Counted from the stretch's first letter, positions 25,601 to 41,300 are shown. The stretch is 64,000 bases of DNA from Diadophis punctatus similis (GCA_023053685.1 JALIGW010000029.1:1034501-1098500); one strand, 5' to 3'. Program-made: numbers and translations. Notes: a model not told the origin generated them from the sequence alone.

Positions 25601-28600
25601 GCACTAAATCAAAATGGGAAAGGTTAATTTATATCTGCATGGTGGAAATGCAAAAGGGAACAAGATTTAGAACAGGTATAGTGCCTGAGAAAGTGTAATC
25701 TTGGATCCCTGTTTCCAGTAAAATTCAGCAATGGTGCTAAAATGCCACAAAAAATATTTTAGCATTCAAATTTGTTGCATTTCCATTGCAAGCAACAGCA
25801 GAAATGATCTGTTTTCTTCCGCTTCACCCTATCAAAAAAGCCAAAATCATCAATTTTCCACCATTGCTTATAATGGAAGCATAACGAAGTCCTTCGCTTT
25901 TGCTCTGTGTTTGTGAGATGCAGTAGGTGGATGGAAAGGGTGTGAATGTTTTGTGCTCCTGGAAATATGTGAAAATGGACTGCTACGGTACCAGATGGGG
26001 CACAAAAGGTACCCTATCCCTGTTTTTTTTAAATATTGGTCTTAGATCTGAGATATATTAAGTTGGCTAGGAGAAATAGAAAGAAACGAATGTGTAAGAC
26101 AAAAATGTAACAAAACAGGGATAATGACAGAACCAGAATATGCAGTATTTTTCTGGGGCATGCAGTGGTAGAGAAACAAGTGTGCGAATTCTCTCTTGAA
26201 GATGGGTGAAATGTTAAGTGCTGCAAACTTTCAGACTTTCTGTTTTGAACTGTAGGTTGAAGAACAGGCATCCCGTAAAATATGGACGGCGCATTTCTGC
26301 TGTGGAAGAAGAGGATGGATCATTCTGCCTCCATATCCGCATGGTGGAATGCACGGATGCTGGCTATTATGCCTGCAAGGCCATAAATGAATATGGCACC
26401 AGACAGTGTGAAGCCAAGCTTGATATACAAGGTATCTTTGGGAGCTCCAGAGCATGAGAAGTACAGTAATGCTTTGCCAGTCATGTGATGATCTAAGACA
26501 GTGATGGCGAACCTTTTTTGGTTCGCGTGCCAAAAGGGGGGTCGCGTGGGGGGGTCGCACGCACACCCATAATTCCATGCGCCACCCCCATGCATGCGCA
26601 CGTGACCCCCCTGCTCCCGGCACGCGATGGCACACCCGTTTTTCACTCTCCCCAGGCTTCAGAGCCTTTCTAGGAGCCTGGGGAGGGCGAAAACAGCCTT
26701 CCCCACCCCCTGGAGGCCCTCCGGAGGCAGAAAATGGCCCGTTTGGCAACTTCCGGTTGAACTGGAAGGCCCATTTTTTTTGCTCTCCCCAAGCTCCAGA
26801 GCCTTTCTAGGAGCCTGGGGAGGGTGAAAACGGCTTCCTCCCCCCCCCCCCCCGAGGTCCTCCGGAGGCCAAAAACGTTCCATTTGCCGACTTCCGGTTG
26901 AATCGGAAGTTCCGTCTTTTTGCTCTCCCCAGGCTTCAGAGCCTTTCTAGGAACCTGGGGAGGGTGAAAACGCCCTTCCCCAGTTGGGAAACGGGCCGTT
27001 TCTGGCCTCCGGAGGACCTCTGGGGGGGTGGGGAAGGCCGTTTTCGCCCTCCCCAGGCTCCTAGAAAGGCGCTAGAGCTTGGGGAGAGCAAAAAATGGGC
27101 CTTCCCCACCCCCTCCGGAGGCTGAAAACAGGCTGTTTCATGACTCTCAAAGGGCCCAGAAAGCCCAAAAACCAGCTGGCCGGTGCACACATGCGTGCCG
27201 GACCTGAGCTCGCATGCCCACCGATATGGCTCCACATGCCACTTGTGGCACGCGTGCCATAGGTTCGCCATCACGGATCTAAGAGATCCCACCTGCATGT
27301 CTGCTTCTTCCTTCCACTCATCAACCATCCTGCTCCCCCAATGTGAACATGCTTGCAGTTTGCTCATAATCTTGGTACTATCTCTCTAGCCACCAGTAGC
27401 TGCTTCGTGGCCATTGGCTAAAGCCATCCTGAGGGGCAAGGATGGGGAACATGTGAAAAAAAAGAAAACATTCAGAAGTACAAAATTAATTGCATTCATA
27501 AAACAGTTTTGAATATTCAGGGTCTTTGATAGAATAGCTTTTGGTAATCTTCACAACAGCCTTGAAGATTGCTCAGGGTCATCCTCATGTTGCACTTGAA
27601 AGTCCAAGAGGTACTAGCCTCTCTTTTTTCTTCATAAGACTTTGTCCTTGCCACTGAAAGGGAAATTTGAAGCAAGAATTACTTTATTCATAGGTCAATT
27701 TCTATGTCTGTTACACATAAAATGTAACATTTGGGGGTGTGCGCCTTCGAGTCAGTTTTTGACTTCTGGCAACTGCCTGGATAATCCCTGCAGTTTTATT
27801 GGCAAGATTTCAGTAGTAGTTTGCCATTGCTTGCTTGCTAGGGCTGAGAGAGAGTAACTGATCCCAAGTCATCCAATGGCTTCAAGCCTAAGGCAGGACT
27901 AGAACTCATAGTCTCCCAGTTTTAGCCCGGTGCCTTAACTCCTACACCAAACTGGCTTTCTATAATGTACCATAACTACATTGCTATAATTGCCAGTTTT
28001 GGTGATGCCTTCAGCAAATGAGTTCCATTTGCAACAAGAAGTGGGGTAACAAAAAGTGGAGTAATAATAATCTGTCTGACCTCATATCCCCACCATATTT
28101 TCTCACAACATAGCAGGATTTTTTCCCCTGTTCAACTTATTTACTGTTATTTAAAACGGTGTTGGGTTTGCTTCTTTCTTTCCAGTTAATACTCATCAGG
28201 AATTAGGTGCTTAAGTCTGTTTCCATCCTTCTCAGAAGGCATCATCTTCATCAGGCAAGGGAGCCAGGAGCCCCAAATTGGGTGTAATAGGTGATGCATA
28301 GCTATCATAGGTCTGTCTCGTACCTTCTAGTAAAAAAAAGGTTGGTTTCAGTTGCCCGATCCCATATTTGGTTTAAGGAGCTGGATCTGCATTCTTCCAG
28401 CAATTAAGAAAATTCGGTGTTTGCACTGTCTCCATTTTGGAGTCATTAACCAAACTAAAAATGTGGGGTAGAAATATAAATAAATAGTAACTGCTTCTAT
28501 ATTAAATTAGCTGCTGCCCTTTGAGGATGTCCCCTGGTCTGTTTTAACCTGTTTTCTTGCTGTCTCCTTTTGCTAAGTAACAGTTAGCCCTTTGCTTTGA

Positions 28601-31600
28601 TTCATAACATTACTCTTGGTAGAATAGAAGCAGGCCTCCCTTACCAGTACTTGGACAAAAGTGCTTACTGGGCCCAGTTTTTGGATCTGCAGAAAGTGTC
28701 TAGATGACATGTTTTCCAAGCTAGTAAAAGGGGAATTGGGTGTTCTGCCCAGCTTCAGTTTGGGGTTGATTTTTATGAACAAGATGATACTATGAGATAG
28801 GTGTGAGAGTTTATGTGTGCAACTGCTTTGTGTTGACTCATTTGCTTTTGTCAGCCAGTATCTACAAATGTATTTGTGCTGTGGTGAACCTTTTTTGCTT
28901 GGACTGAGCATGTATGAATTTGTCTGTGCTTTTATGTCCATCATGCTACACTAATCCTTCGCTTGCTGACTGTGTTTTTGTCTGTACAGGGAGAGTGAGC
29001 TAAGGTACTCCTGGCCCCTGGGCCACTCTAGCCAGACAACCTGGGCAGTTGCCTCTACTCCCGGCACGGCTGAACAAACCAGGCTGGCAAGGCTTGGCTT
29101 CTGGATGGCCAGCGCTGAGACTCACCTTGGATGCAGAGCCTGGTTGCAGCTAGGGGAATGGGACACAGCGGGTGGGAAAGTAGTTGGGGACTCCCTTTAG
29201 CTGTCTGAGCAGTTCTGAGCTCCCTATAGCTACATGAGCTGACTTAATCTGTGGCACCTCCTTAGTGTTTGGGCAGGAAGCTTTCATCCAGATGGATCTC
29301 CATATGTTCTGTGCTAGGCACAGAATCTCAAAAGTGGACAGCATGCCTGCATACCAGGCATTCCCCATCCAGGTGCTGATGGTGTGCAGTGCCCATTCTG
29401 GCCTTCACTACTGTCTGGCCTACACTGTGGCCAGTGTGTGGTGCTGTTTCCTTCATGTGTCCATGTCTCCTTGCCTCCTCTGCCTTTGCCCACTCCTCTT
29501 CCTGGGGGCTTAGAGCAGAATGCTAGCTTGTCCTCACCCTGCTGGTCTCTCAAGAGGATTCTGCTCATCCATGGAGCCAACACATTAAAATGAGGTAGCT
29601 TTGAAATGAACAGGCCACATCTGGACATTGTTACGCCTCAACTCCAAGACTTCTCAGTTAGAAGGCCACTTAGTTCAGCATCTTTATCCAACCACGACCT
29701 CTGGGAAACCTAAAGTGACCAGGGAAGACCCCTTTGCCCAGAACTGTGTAGAATGGAGAGGGGTTTTGGAAACAATGGGAGGCCACCAGACGTTGGTCTC
29801 CAGGTATCTTCTGTGGAGGCCAAGGATGCTGTCTCTTACCATCATTCTGCTCCCACTCTGGGAGTATCTCACAGGAGCTGGGCTATAGAGGATCCTTTTT
29901 TGTAGATGAAATAAAGTCTGTTTGTTTGGTAAAAGTACTGTGTGGTTTGTTCTTAGCACAGATCCTTGTTTCCCTTCTCCCCATGTCCCCTTCTTATTCC
30001 ATATCATGCTTTTGTGTTCTCCATACCCCATCATGGTTTCCCATTCAGGTTGAGTTTGCTTTGGATTATGACTGCTTTGTCTCCATTCATGTTCTGTTGC
30101 AGTGGTTAATGAGTTGCCAGCTATACTAGGAGAAAGCCACTCTTAAACTGGTCTGTTTGCATCTGAAGTGTGGGATAGAAATATTGATCTAAATAAATAA
30201 CTCTGCTGCTTTTCCACAGCTGTACAATCTGTTCATTTGTAGAAAGGAAAAACGAGCCTTGTTTATAGCATTTAACTGAGATATTGAAAACAGAGTACAG
30301 ACATAGATAAAACGTTGCTCTGTTTTGCTCTAAAACTTCCAGTTTTGAAATGTGCAAGTTAGCTATTTCCTCTTGGCTCAGGAAGGGCTTCACTGGAAAA
30401 CTAGATAACATTTTCCTTTTGTGAGGTAGACTTAACTATTGGACCAGGTTGCAGGAATCCTATATCATAGTTGGATTTTTCTGTTCAACCACGGAATGGA
30501 GTGGTAGCTTTGATATTTAAGACATAGCAAGAAAAGGGCCTGTAGGTTACACATGGTTCCTGTTCCTTTGCATTTTGAACATCTAAGGTCATCTGCAAAG
30601 GGCGGGGTGGGTGGGGATGACAGTTGTTTTCCCTACCTTGGGAGTATGCAGGGTCATAGCTTTCTGTCTCCCTTATGATTTTGAAGGACAGACATTCAGA
30701 ATTCCTGGAAATGGGGCAAGTGAATTACCTGCAGCTGAGGCCAGAGAATAATTATGAAATTCAGGTTTGCATTTAACTTCTTTATGAGAGCAGTGTGTAA
30801 CAGTTGCCAGCTAGGGTAGGATAATCCAAGCCTTAACTTCGCAAATCAAAAAGGTTGTAGCAACATGACAATTTAGTTTAACCATAAAAATACCCATTGC
30901 ATGCTTTCCACATCTTATTCTTTGCATCCTGTCCCGTTTTTTTTCCATTGCTCAGAGATGCATCTCTTTCTCTCTTTTTCCATTTCCTCTTCCTGTTCCC
31001 TCCTCCTTCCCAGTGCACCCTGAGACACACTCCCTGGCGGTGCTGACCCCGCTGCAGGACGTGGTGGTGGGGGCTGGGGATGCAGCGATCTTCGAATGCC
31101 TGGTTTCTGGCCCATCGGATGTGGATGTGGACTGGCTGTGGCGGGGGCGCCTTCTGCAGCCTGCCCTGCTCCAGTGCAAGATGCATTTTGACGGGCGCAA
31201 GTGCAAGCTGCTGCTTACCTCTGTGCATGAAGATGATAGTGGTATCTACACATGCAAGTTAAGCACAGCTAAAGGTAAGGATGGTAGAAATGCTGTACAA
31301 GCAGAGATGAAGAAGACATACCGTGTTTCCCCAAAAATAAGACCCTGTCTTATATTTTTTTGAACCCTGAAATAAGCGCTTGGCCTTATTTTCAGGGAGG
31401 TCTTATTATTTTGGGGCGTATGGAGCAAGACGGGGCTCCTCTTGATTTCCAGCTCTGTCTCCCTAACCTTAATCAGAGGAAATGGTATTTTTGGGGGCGG
31501 GCTTATTTTCGGGGAAACACAGTAGGTGAAAGGATCTTGGTTTACACACTGAACTAATCCAACTATTGACTTAATCTTGATTTGTTAAGTGATAATTGAC

Positions 31601-34600
31601 TGGGTTCACAAAATAAATGTAACTGAGCATATGCCTCTTCAATGCATAATTATTGTAAGTCACAAATCATAGTTTACAAATCAGTGATTGTATTCACATA
31701 ACATACTAAGCAAAGCCGCAAGAACCCTGTAACTTTGAGATATTAATCCTGTCCCTAAAATAAGCCATAGATAGAACACTTGGGGGTTGAGGTGCTAACT
31801 TCTCATCGAGTCACTAAACCTGTCTTTTCCATCTGTCTGATAAATCACTGGGTTTTTGTTTTTGTTTTTTTGCTTTTAAAAGGTGTTAATGCTGATTTCC
31901 CCTCACCCCTTCAAATCCCCATTAAAAGCATAAGAACAAGCCGGGCTGGTTTGTTTCCCCTTTCTATCAAGCTTCCTCCTGGGTGGCAACAGTGATGGTT
32001 TAAAACACCCACTCACAGATACATCCATCACCTTTGGAATGCCAATAAGAAGCCTGTCTCTGCGCCAGGGGCCGGAGAAGAGTATTGGCTTGTGAGAGTG
32101 GGCAAAGAGAAGCTCAATCAGCAGATTTAGGAAAGATGCAGAGCAGTTTGATAAAAAAAAAAACCCCACATCCCTTCCAGTCATGCTGGACTATAATTCC
32201 ATCTTTCTTACTTTACAATGAGCTGTGGTTTGATGGATGTAAACGGTACATTGTGAAAGGTTGTACTGCAAAGATGGGGAATTGGAGCTGAGAACAGCTT
32301 AGCAACAGCTGGAAAGCCTTACATTCTCCATCTTTGCGACACAGGTAGTCCTCGACATTTGCTTACAAAATGAAAAAGGGGTTAAACTGAGAAAAGAGAA
32401 AAGTAAAACGATACCCACAGCCAGAACTAAATTTATCAATTGATGTTTAGATTATTATTTTTGAGGCTAAATTCCTGAGCACATGTTTACAGAAGAAATC
32501 ATTTGGCTTTTGTAATTCACTGGCTTACACTGAAGGTAAAGCGATATCCCTTTTGAGTTGTGCTTAAGTCCTAGTGATTCCACGAGCACGTCTATAGTTT
32601 TCTTAGTGTGGAAGTAGCTTGCTGTCTCTTTCCAGGATGTTTCATCAACTTCCCATTGTTGTTCACAACCCTGGGATTTTGTAGGGGTCTCCTATCCAGG
32701 TATAATATTGCCTGGGTTTTTTTTTAAATAGCCAACACCAGTCAGGTGCTGCCATTATCAGAATTTAGATACTGTAGATTCTGTACTGACTGTATTTTGG
32801 TCTTCCAATGCACCCATGCCCAAATCTAGCTAAAAACCAACACATCTACATATGCAAGATGCCAACTTCCTTCCCTCTATCTAGGTATCTTTCCTTCCTG
32901 GCAGTAAATCAGTTGAGAAGCAAAAAGTAGAAGCTCTATGTCAGTGTTTCTCAACCTTGGCAGTTTGAAGATGTGTGGACTTCAACTCCCAGAATTCCCC
33001 AGCCAGTGTTGCTGGCTGTGGAATTCTGGGAGTTGAAGTCCACACATCTTCAAACTGCCAAGGTTGAGAAACACTGCTCTATGTAATAGAGCTCAAAGTG
33101 TATTTTTCTGGCAACTATTTCATTGGAAAAAGTTGGGGTGAAAGAACATAATTTGGAAACAATTTTGCACTCTTGCTTATTTCTGTTTTTAAAAAACTAT
33201 TATTCCGCTTTTTAGAAGCCGAAATCATCATAAGACAACTTACAATCAAATTAATGCTAAAATGTACATGCACACAGAATTTGTAAGGTCTTGAACTAAA
33301 GCAGCAGTATAAAACATGTAGCTTAGCTAAACAGCCCAAATAAAATGCAGCAAACAATTAAACAGATTGAAAACAAGACTGGAATCAGATGTATATTCCT
33401 TTGGGAAGGAGAGGTATCCATAAACATGGAGGTCACCACTGAAAAGCTCATCTCCACATATTTTCTAGTCTGACACCTGGCACAAACACACAGAAGTTCA
33501 GATCAATAATAAAACAAAATACCAAAAAAGGGCGTCTAAATTACTTCTTAGAAAACTGCTTAATGTATTGCAGAAATGTGATTGCAGAGCTTTTCAAACT
33601 GAAGGGAGTCTAGATTTTAAAGGTAGTTCAAAATGGTTTGAAAAAGATATTACATTCCATGCTTTTGACCTGAGTTTGTCTCTGGTCAAATTTGTTTCAC
33701 AAGTTATTGGAGCAATACAGCATGAGGGAAAAAAGGGCAAATCCTAAAAACCCTATTCAAAGTTCCTTCACCTTTGTGACAAGCTATGGCAGCTTTATAG
33801 CAGGTTGATTTTTATTGTAACGTTCTTTTATGCAGACCACCCTAGGTATACATAAATTGAGTTAGGGATTACTTGTTGAAGTAATACTATGAAATCATTT
33901 AAATAAGCAAGCTTGCTTTGGTAGTGGTAGCTGTAACATTCTTACAGGGAGAAAATTTACACGTTATTTACATTTGACTCCCAGACTGAGGGGAAAAATA
34001 TTGTAAAGCAGAAAGCTGGAAGGGATCTGGCAAACTTTATGCCTGTCTATACAACCGGATGAATGGATTCTGTTTCTGTAGGAATGGAAGCAGAGTTGCT
34101 CTGAACTGGGAGAAATGTTCCAAGCAGGTTTGCCACGAAATTAGTTCTGATCTGGCCTCACTAACAATCTGCCATGGCAACATTTATCAGATATTTCATT
34201 TCATGTGTCAGCAAAAGTGTAACTTAAAGTGCAAGAGTGGATCCATAGCCAAATGCCAATCTCTAGAGTTCCATTTCCAAGAAGAATTTGGGATTCAGAG
34301 GCAGGGACAACATTTAAGAAGGGTACAGAAAGAGTAAAAGCAATTTAATTTCATTTTCTGGATATTCTCACCTTTCGGAGAGGTTTTTTTTTTTTTAAAT
34401 CATGCCTTTCATATTTTTTTACAAATAACTCAAGGCGATGAACATACATAATACTCCTTCCTCTTCCTCTTTTTCTCCACAACAAAACCCTGTGAGGTGA
34501 GTTGGACTGAGAGAGACAGGCTGGTGCGAAGTTACCCAGCTGGCTTTGATGCCTAATATGAGACTAAAGCTCGTTGTCTTCTGGTTTCTAAGCCAGCACA

Positions 34601-37600
34601 TTCGCCACTCCCACCAAACTGGCTCTTTTTCCCCCCCTCCCTAATATCTTTCCATGCTTACTCATATATCTCAAGACCAGGAAAAGCCAACTGCATAGCA
34701 AGCTGCTTTCCTTGCCCTATAGTCTTGCTAGGTTCCAAAGCTTTTAAAGGCAAGGAAAAGATAAATGCTTGTGGATACTTTGCTGACTGTCCACTGTGCT
34801 TTGCAGATGAGCTGACCTGCAGTGCCAAACTAACAGTGTGGCCTTCACGCCATCCCCTTTTCACCCGCAAACTGGAAACTGTGGCTGTGGTGGAAGGACG
34901 AACAGCACGGCTTGACTGCAAGATCAGTGGGGAACCCCCACCAACCATCGTTTGGACCCACTTTGGTAATTCTCCCCCACTGCAGTTCAGAGACACTGCC
35001 TTACAAGATGTTCTAAGATCAGGCAACGTGGCTATGGAGGGAGGGTCAATATATATAGATTGTTGTCCACTTACTTGGGCCAGGCTTGGTGGTAAAGAGG
35101 CAGAAGGCCACAGGATCTAAATCTTATTCTCTTTCAAAAGGTTGTGGGAACATCTATAGCCAGACTTGCAATAAGTTGCCCCATCAGAAATCAGTATTTG
35201 GTCTCCTAGTGATCAAATGTACCTGTTAACAACCAATGGGGAAAAAAATGTCCTGGCTTCAGACATCATTGAGCCCGAATCCCACCAAAATCTTCTGAGG
35301 TGAAAAGTATCCACACTACCCATATCCACATCTTGCAGCCTTCCCTTCACTGTTAACATGTTTCTTTGCAGTGGCCTTTCGGCATAGCCATTTCTCAACA
35401 GAGCTTGGGGTGGTAAGTGACCTGTTAATCTACCAGTTGGTAATGGGAACATGTTCAGTCACTGACTATGACAGTAGTTGCAGGAAGAATATGGTTGCTG
35501 CCATGCCAAAAAGTTTTAATATACCGTATTTTTCAGAGTATAAGACGCACCTTTCCCCCCCTAAAAGTGGCTGAAAATTTGGGTGCGTCTTATACTCCGA
35601 ATGTAGCTTTTTCAAAGCTTTTTTTCCAGCCCTAACAAGGTGCTAACGATCTTCCCGGCTTGCAGGCTTTTTCATTTCTACTCCCTCCGAAAAAGGTTTT
35701 TTCCAGCCCTCAGTCTTTGCAGGCTTGTTTTCATTGCTACTCCCTCCGAAGATTTTTTTCAGCCCTAATCAGGGGATAAAATAATGTGCTGAAGCTGACC
35801 AGATTAAGAACGCTAGCCAGATGAATACCTGGTAGGTATATTTTTTCCCCTACTTTCCTCCCCAAAAACTAAGGTACTCCGGTGCGTCTTATACTCCGAA
35901 AAATACGGTATCTCTCTATCCCTCAAGATTATGGAAAGGGAACAAGAAGATTCTTTTCACTGTATTCTGCCAGTGATCTTAATTATGGTCCAAGACCTAG
36001 AGAGCTGTATGTTATTATTGCCCCCATGGGCCCTGAATGCTAAGTTTTAACTTTCATATAAATTGGTACCCATTTGTGTCTTCTACTCCTTTCTGGGTCA
36101 GACTCTTGACTGTCGTGTGTCTGATGTAGGCCAGCCTTTACAAGAGGGGGAAACCATGCGTATACAGCAAGATGGGGGACTCCACTCTCTGGTCATCCTG
36201 CATGTGAGCTCCGAGGATGAGGGTCAGTACGGGGTGAGTGCCAGCAACAAGCACGGCCGAGCTGAGTGCACCGCAGAGCTGTATGTGGAGGAGCCGCGGC
36301 CAGCAGCTAGCTCCCAGATGTGAGTGGGAGGAGGAGGAGGAGGAGGAGGAGGAAAAAGGGCTGAGGGGATTGGTTATGGAAACATCCAATGAAGATCCTA
36401 GAGCAGAGGTCTCCAACCTTGGCAACTTTATGAGGTGTGGACTTCAAATCCCAGAATTCCTCAGCCAGCATGGCTGGCTGAGGAATTCTGGAATTTGAAG
36501 TCCACACCTCATAAAGTTGCCAAGGTTGGAGATCTCTGCCCTAGAGACTTGTGTACAATTGAATATGCCGTATAGCCGTGACATTGCCAGAAAGTCAACT
36601 AAGCATCCTTAGTTATGGCAATGCATTTATTACCTGATCCCCAGTCATGAGACTCTAACTCTCTTTGGTTGTTTTAAATCCTCTTAGGTAAAAGATGGCT
36701 GTACTTTGTTTTACTGGGTTTCGATTTTGACCCAGTGATATTTTTGCTCCATCTCTGCCTTTCCATTACCCAATGAACCCACAGGAAGGCTCATGCATTA
36801 AAATAGGCTGCTGTCTTGACAGGTATAAAACCAATGCTGGACTCTTCCGTCTCTTCATGCCCATGAGACAGTTAATAGCAACTCTTGAAAACAGAGTTTT
36901 TGAATCTGGGAATCACTCTGTACTCAAATCTGGGAACCAGATTTGGCTACTGTTCTGATTAACACAGTCTCAGGTGCAATTCTGGAAGACGGACTTCAGC
37001 ATGGCCTAGCTGCTTGCCTTAAAATACTATGTGTAGCTTTTAAATGCACACGTAAACCCCAAGACAGACACAGACAGACAGACAGAAGTTGTGGGAACCA
37101 GCTTTGCTTGTGGGTTTTACAAGCTTTCTCAAAGGATTCCCTTCCTGTTTTCCAGTTCCAGATTTTATAGATGCTTCAGAGCACAGAACTTCTGATGCAT
37201 CAGCAAACTATAATTAGCTTGCTTGAGACCAGGGACATTATCAAGACAAAATAGAGACATTTTCTATTAAGGCCAATTGAACCAATTACATGTAATATAA
37301 AAAGAGCCCTGAAGAGTGAATCCATTGTGTCCAAGAATATCCTTGCCACTGCTTAAAAACAAAGGTTTTCTAGGTATCCTGGATAATGGAAAGTATTAGT
37401 CAGACAATCAAAAAAATTAATCTGGCTGGGCAATCCCCCTTATCTTGTATTTAAAAAAAAAATGTTTTTCATTGACAACGGTTCCCCTTTCCAATGTGGA
37501 CCACAATCTGAAATAATTTTGGTATCATAGGATCCCTGTAGTATATTACTGAATGCAATTGAAAACTCTCCTATGGCCATTGAAAACAGCTTCACTAGCT

Positions 37601-38291
37601 ATATGTTATATGTTGCTCCAGGAAAATATGGAGATGTTGAACTAATTTTTCCTATCTTAAAATACTATAATTTCCTTTTTTTAAAAAAAAAGAGTTGCTT
37701 GAGAGGAACATCAACACTGATTTTACCTGCTTGGTTTTTCTTCGTTTTTTGAAACAAACAATAACTGTACAAAAAACTTTAAAAACTTTAAAAAAATTAA
37801 AGATACAAACTGAGAAGGAAAAAAGGTCTATCTTATAATTTATACTTATCAATAATCATTGGTTAACCGATGAATTCACTAATAATATAACCGATACAAG
37901 ATGCTATTGTAAGATATGACAAAATTTCTGCCATAATATTACATATTGCTGCATCTTTTGGTAGAAAATGTTGCTTTTTCCAAAACAGATAGATGACACA
38001 GTTCCTACAACCATTCCTTGACATCTAGAATAATATCACTTTTCCAATTTCTTAATATAATTATTTTTGCCATCGTCCCCCTTCCATGCTCGAATATAAC
38101 CACGATTTTTGATAAACAGTCAAATGCCACAGCTGTGCTACAGAATTCAACGTTACATTAACATCTTTTAACACTTAAAGATTTTCCTATAAATCTCCTA
38201 ATATACATTAATACATAATCCCAAACCTGGTTGATTTTTCTTGTAATTCTGTCTATCTTTATGCATACATTGCCAAACTAATAATAATAAT

Positions 38292-38343
<52 letters not shown>

Positions 38344-41300
38344 GAGTTGGAAGGGACCTTGGAGGTCTTCTAGTCCAACCCCCTGCCTAGGCAGGAAACC
38401 CTACACTACTTCAGACAAATGGTTATCCAACACCTTCTTTAAAACTTCCAGTGTTGGAGCATTCACAACTTCTGGAGGCAGGCTGTTCCACGGATTAATT
38501 GTTCTGTCAGGAAATTTCTCCTTAGTTCTAAGTTACTTCTCTCTTTGTTTAGTTTCCACCCATTGCTTCTTGTTCTACCCTCAGGTGCTTTGGAGAATAG
38601 TTTGACTCCCTCTTCTTTGTGGCAACCCCTGAGATATTAGAACACTGCTATCATGTCTCCCCATGTCCTTCTTTTCATTAAACTAGACATACCCAGTTCC
38701 TGCAACCGTTCTTCATATGTTTTAGCCTCCAGTCCCCTAATCATCTTTGTTGCTCTTCTCTGCACTCTTTCTAGAGTCTCAACATCCTTTTTACATCGTG
38801 GCAACCAAAACTGAATGCAGTATTCCAAGTGTGGCCTTACCAAGGCATTATAAAGTGGTATTAACACTTTGCGTGATCTTGATTCTATCCCTCTGTTAAT
38901 GCAGCCTAGAACTGTGTTGGCTTTTTTGGCAGCTGCTGCACACTGCTGGCTCATATTTAAATGGTTGTCCACTAGGACTCCAAGATCCCTCTCACAGTTA
39001 CTACTGTTGAGCAAGGTAACTGTGAGAGGGATCTTGGAGTCCTAGTGGAATCAGTTGTGGATTCATGTTCCCTATCCCATCCCCACATAGTCAAACAGGA
39101 TAAAATGCATTTGTTTATAAATCATATTTATAGAGCTACCCAATCCACAGTAATTCTGGACATCATACAAGTTAAAAACTTACAATATAACAAAACAAAT
39201 AAAAAAGGTGATAACCAGGGAACCAACATATCCAACAGAACACACATCCTGGGTCTAACCCAGAGGTTGGGAGAAAAGCCAGGCCTTTATACTTCATTTA
39301 AAACACAGGATTGATCCAGCATATTTTCCATGCAATCATATCATAACCCACATTTACTTGCCTTGAACTCAGTCCCTTTGGGATTGCTTGAGTTTCCATT
39401 AACCATGAAAAGTCTTTCAATTTCTTTTCTCTTCATACTTTTTCTCCTTGGGGAATATTTGCAACAGATTTCCCTGTGCTTTTTCTTCTTCTTCTTTTTT
39501 TGATGTGATGTATTTTAGAAATAGATATTTGCCTTTCCCATGTTTGTTTTTCTGAGACATAGTTGTAGCTTGTCCATAGGAGGTAGGGGTTTTTTTGCTC
39601 AAAAGGGAAAAGGAACATTACACCTGTATGTGAAGCCACAGAGTTGGAAATCTGTGGCATGATCCCTCGTGTCCAAGAAGGTGAACCAAAAGGGAAAGCA
39701 GGCCTCAGAGTAAAAAGTTTAAGCATTGTCGGCCTATACTCTTAAATGAAGGTAGTTCATATGACAGAAAGGGTTTTTTGTTACCTGAAATTCCTCTTTC
39801 AGCAACAGACCCCTTCACTAGACAAGGATCGCATTGTCTAACCCTCTATAGCACGGGTGTCAAACTTGCGGTGTCATGGCAGCATCATGTGACGTATCGG
39901 GCCAATACATGACGCATCCAGCCCGCGGGCTGGGAGTTTGACAGTCCTGGTCTATAGTATGCAAGGAACTATTAAAAACATCCATAAGAGGTGGCTATCC
40001 AGCCTCTTCTTAAATGCCTCCCAGAATGGAGAACAATTTCCTCCATAGGCAGACTATAACAGTGATGAAATCTGCTTACCTTCCCTACCGGTTCGGAAGT
40101 GTGCGATTCGCCGCCGCGTGTGCTTTTTCAAAAAGAAAATGGCGGTGTCCGGGCAGGTGGGCGGAGCCTCGCGCTGCCGCCACTACCGGTTCTCCGAACC
40201 ACCGGCCGCCACTGCTACCGGTACACCCAAACCGGTAGCATTTCACCCCTGGACTGTACCATTGCTGTAGAGATCTTACCATTGGAAGTTTTTATTTATA
40301 TTTAAGTGTCAGATAAATAAGATACATATGCAAGCACCCCATTAGCTGGATTGGTTGATGCATTTGAGGGATTTCCCTTCTTCCTTTTTCTTGCAGTTCC
40401 AAGCTGGAGAAGATGCCATCGATCCCTGAAGAACCAGAACAAGGGGAGGGTGAAGTTGAACGCTTCACCATGCCGGACTTCTTGCGACCGCTGCATGATC
40501 TGGATGTGGTGGAATCCAAAGAAGCTGTGCTAGAGTGTCAAGTGGCTGGCCTTCCCTATCCAACCATTACCTGGTTCCACAATGGGCGGCGCATCGAGAG
40601 CTCTGAGGACCGTCGAATGACACAGTGTATGTTCCATCCTGCAGGTTTCTTGCACACATGGGAATTCCTATACGAAATATTGTCAGTTCCAAATTTTCGG
40701 GAGGCCCTTGGGCCTCCCAAGGGTCCTGCCATCTTTGTCAGCAATCGCCATCAGATTTTCTGTCTATTATTAGTCCTGAGCTCTACTGCCTGCCTGCTTC
40801 CTTGCCAGCTGGTTGGGTGTGAATGAACAAGCAGTAGCAATAGCAATTAGCTTATAGCAATTGCTTATTTCTTCATACCACCATTTTTTTCCTGTGTACT
40901 CTGGACTGAATGAAGAGATATATCCATCTGCAAATTCATATGGTGATTTTTTTTTACTTCAAATTTCTAACCGCTCCCTTTTATAGGATCTCATCAGCTT
41001 TATCCAATTATAACTTTCTCAGCCTTCTTCCTCTTGACCCATTGACCCATCATTCATAAATACCTCTGCTCTTCATTCATTCTATCTGTCACACTAAGTA
41101 TAGTCATTCAACTGTATTCCATACTCACTAAAATTCTTGACTCTATCCCCTTCTTTTTCCACACACACACACACACTGTCTTCAGTACTCATCCCCCCCC
41201 CCCGCATTCAATTTACATTTTTTTTTTCTAAGACGCCCTACTCCCTTACATAAAGTGGGCAGAAGCAAGTTCTTAAAAATAGCCATTTTTTTTTCTTCTT

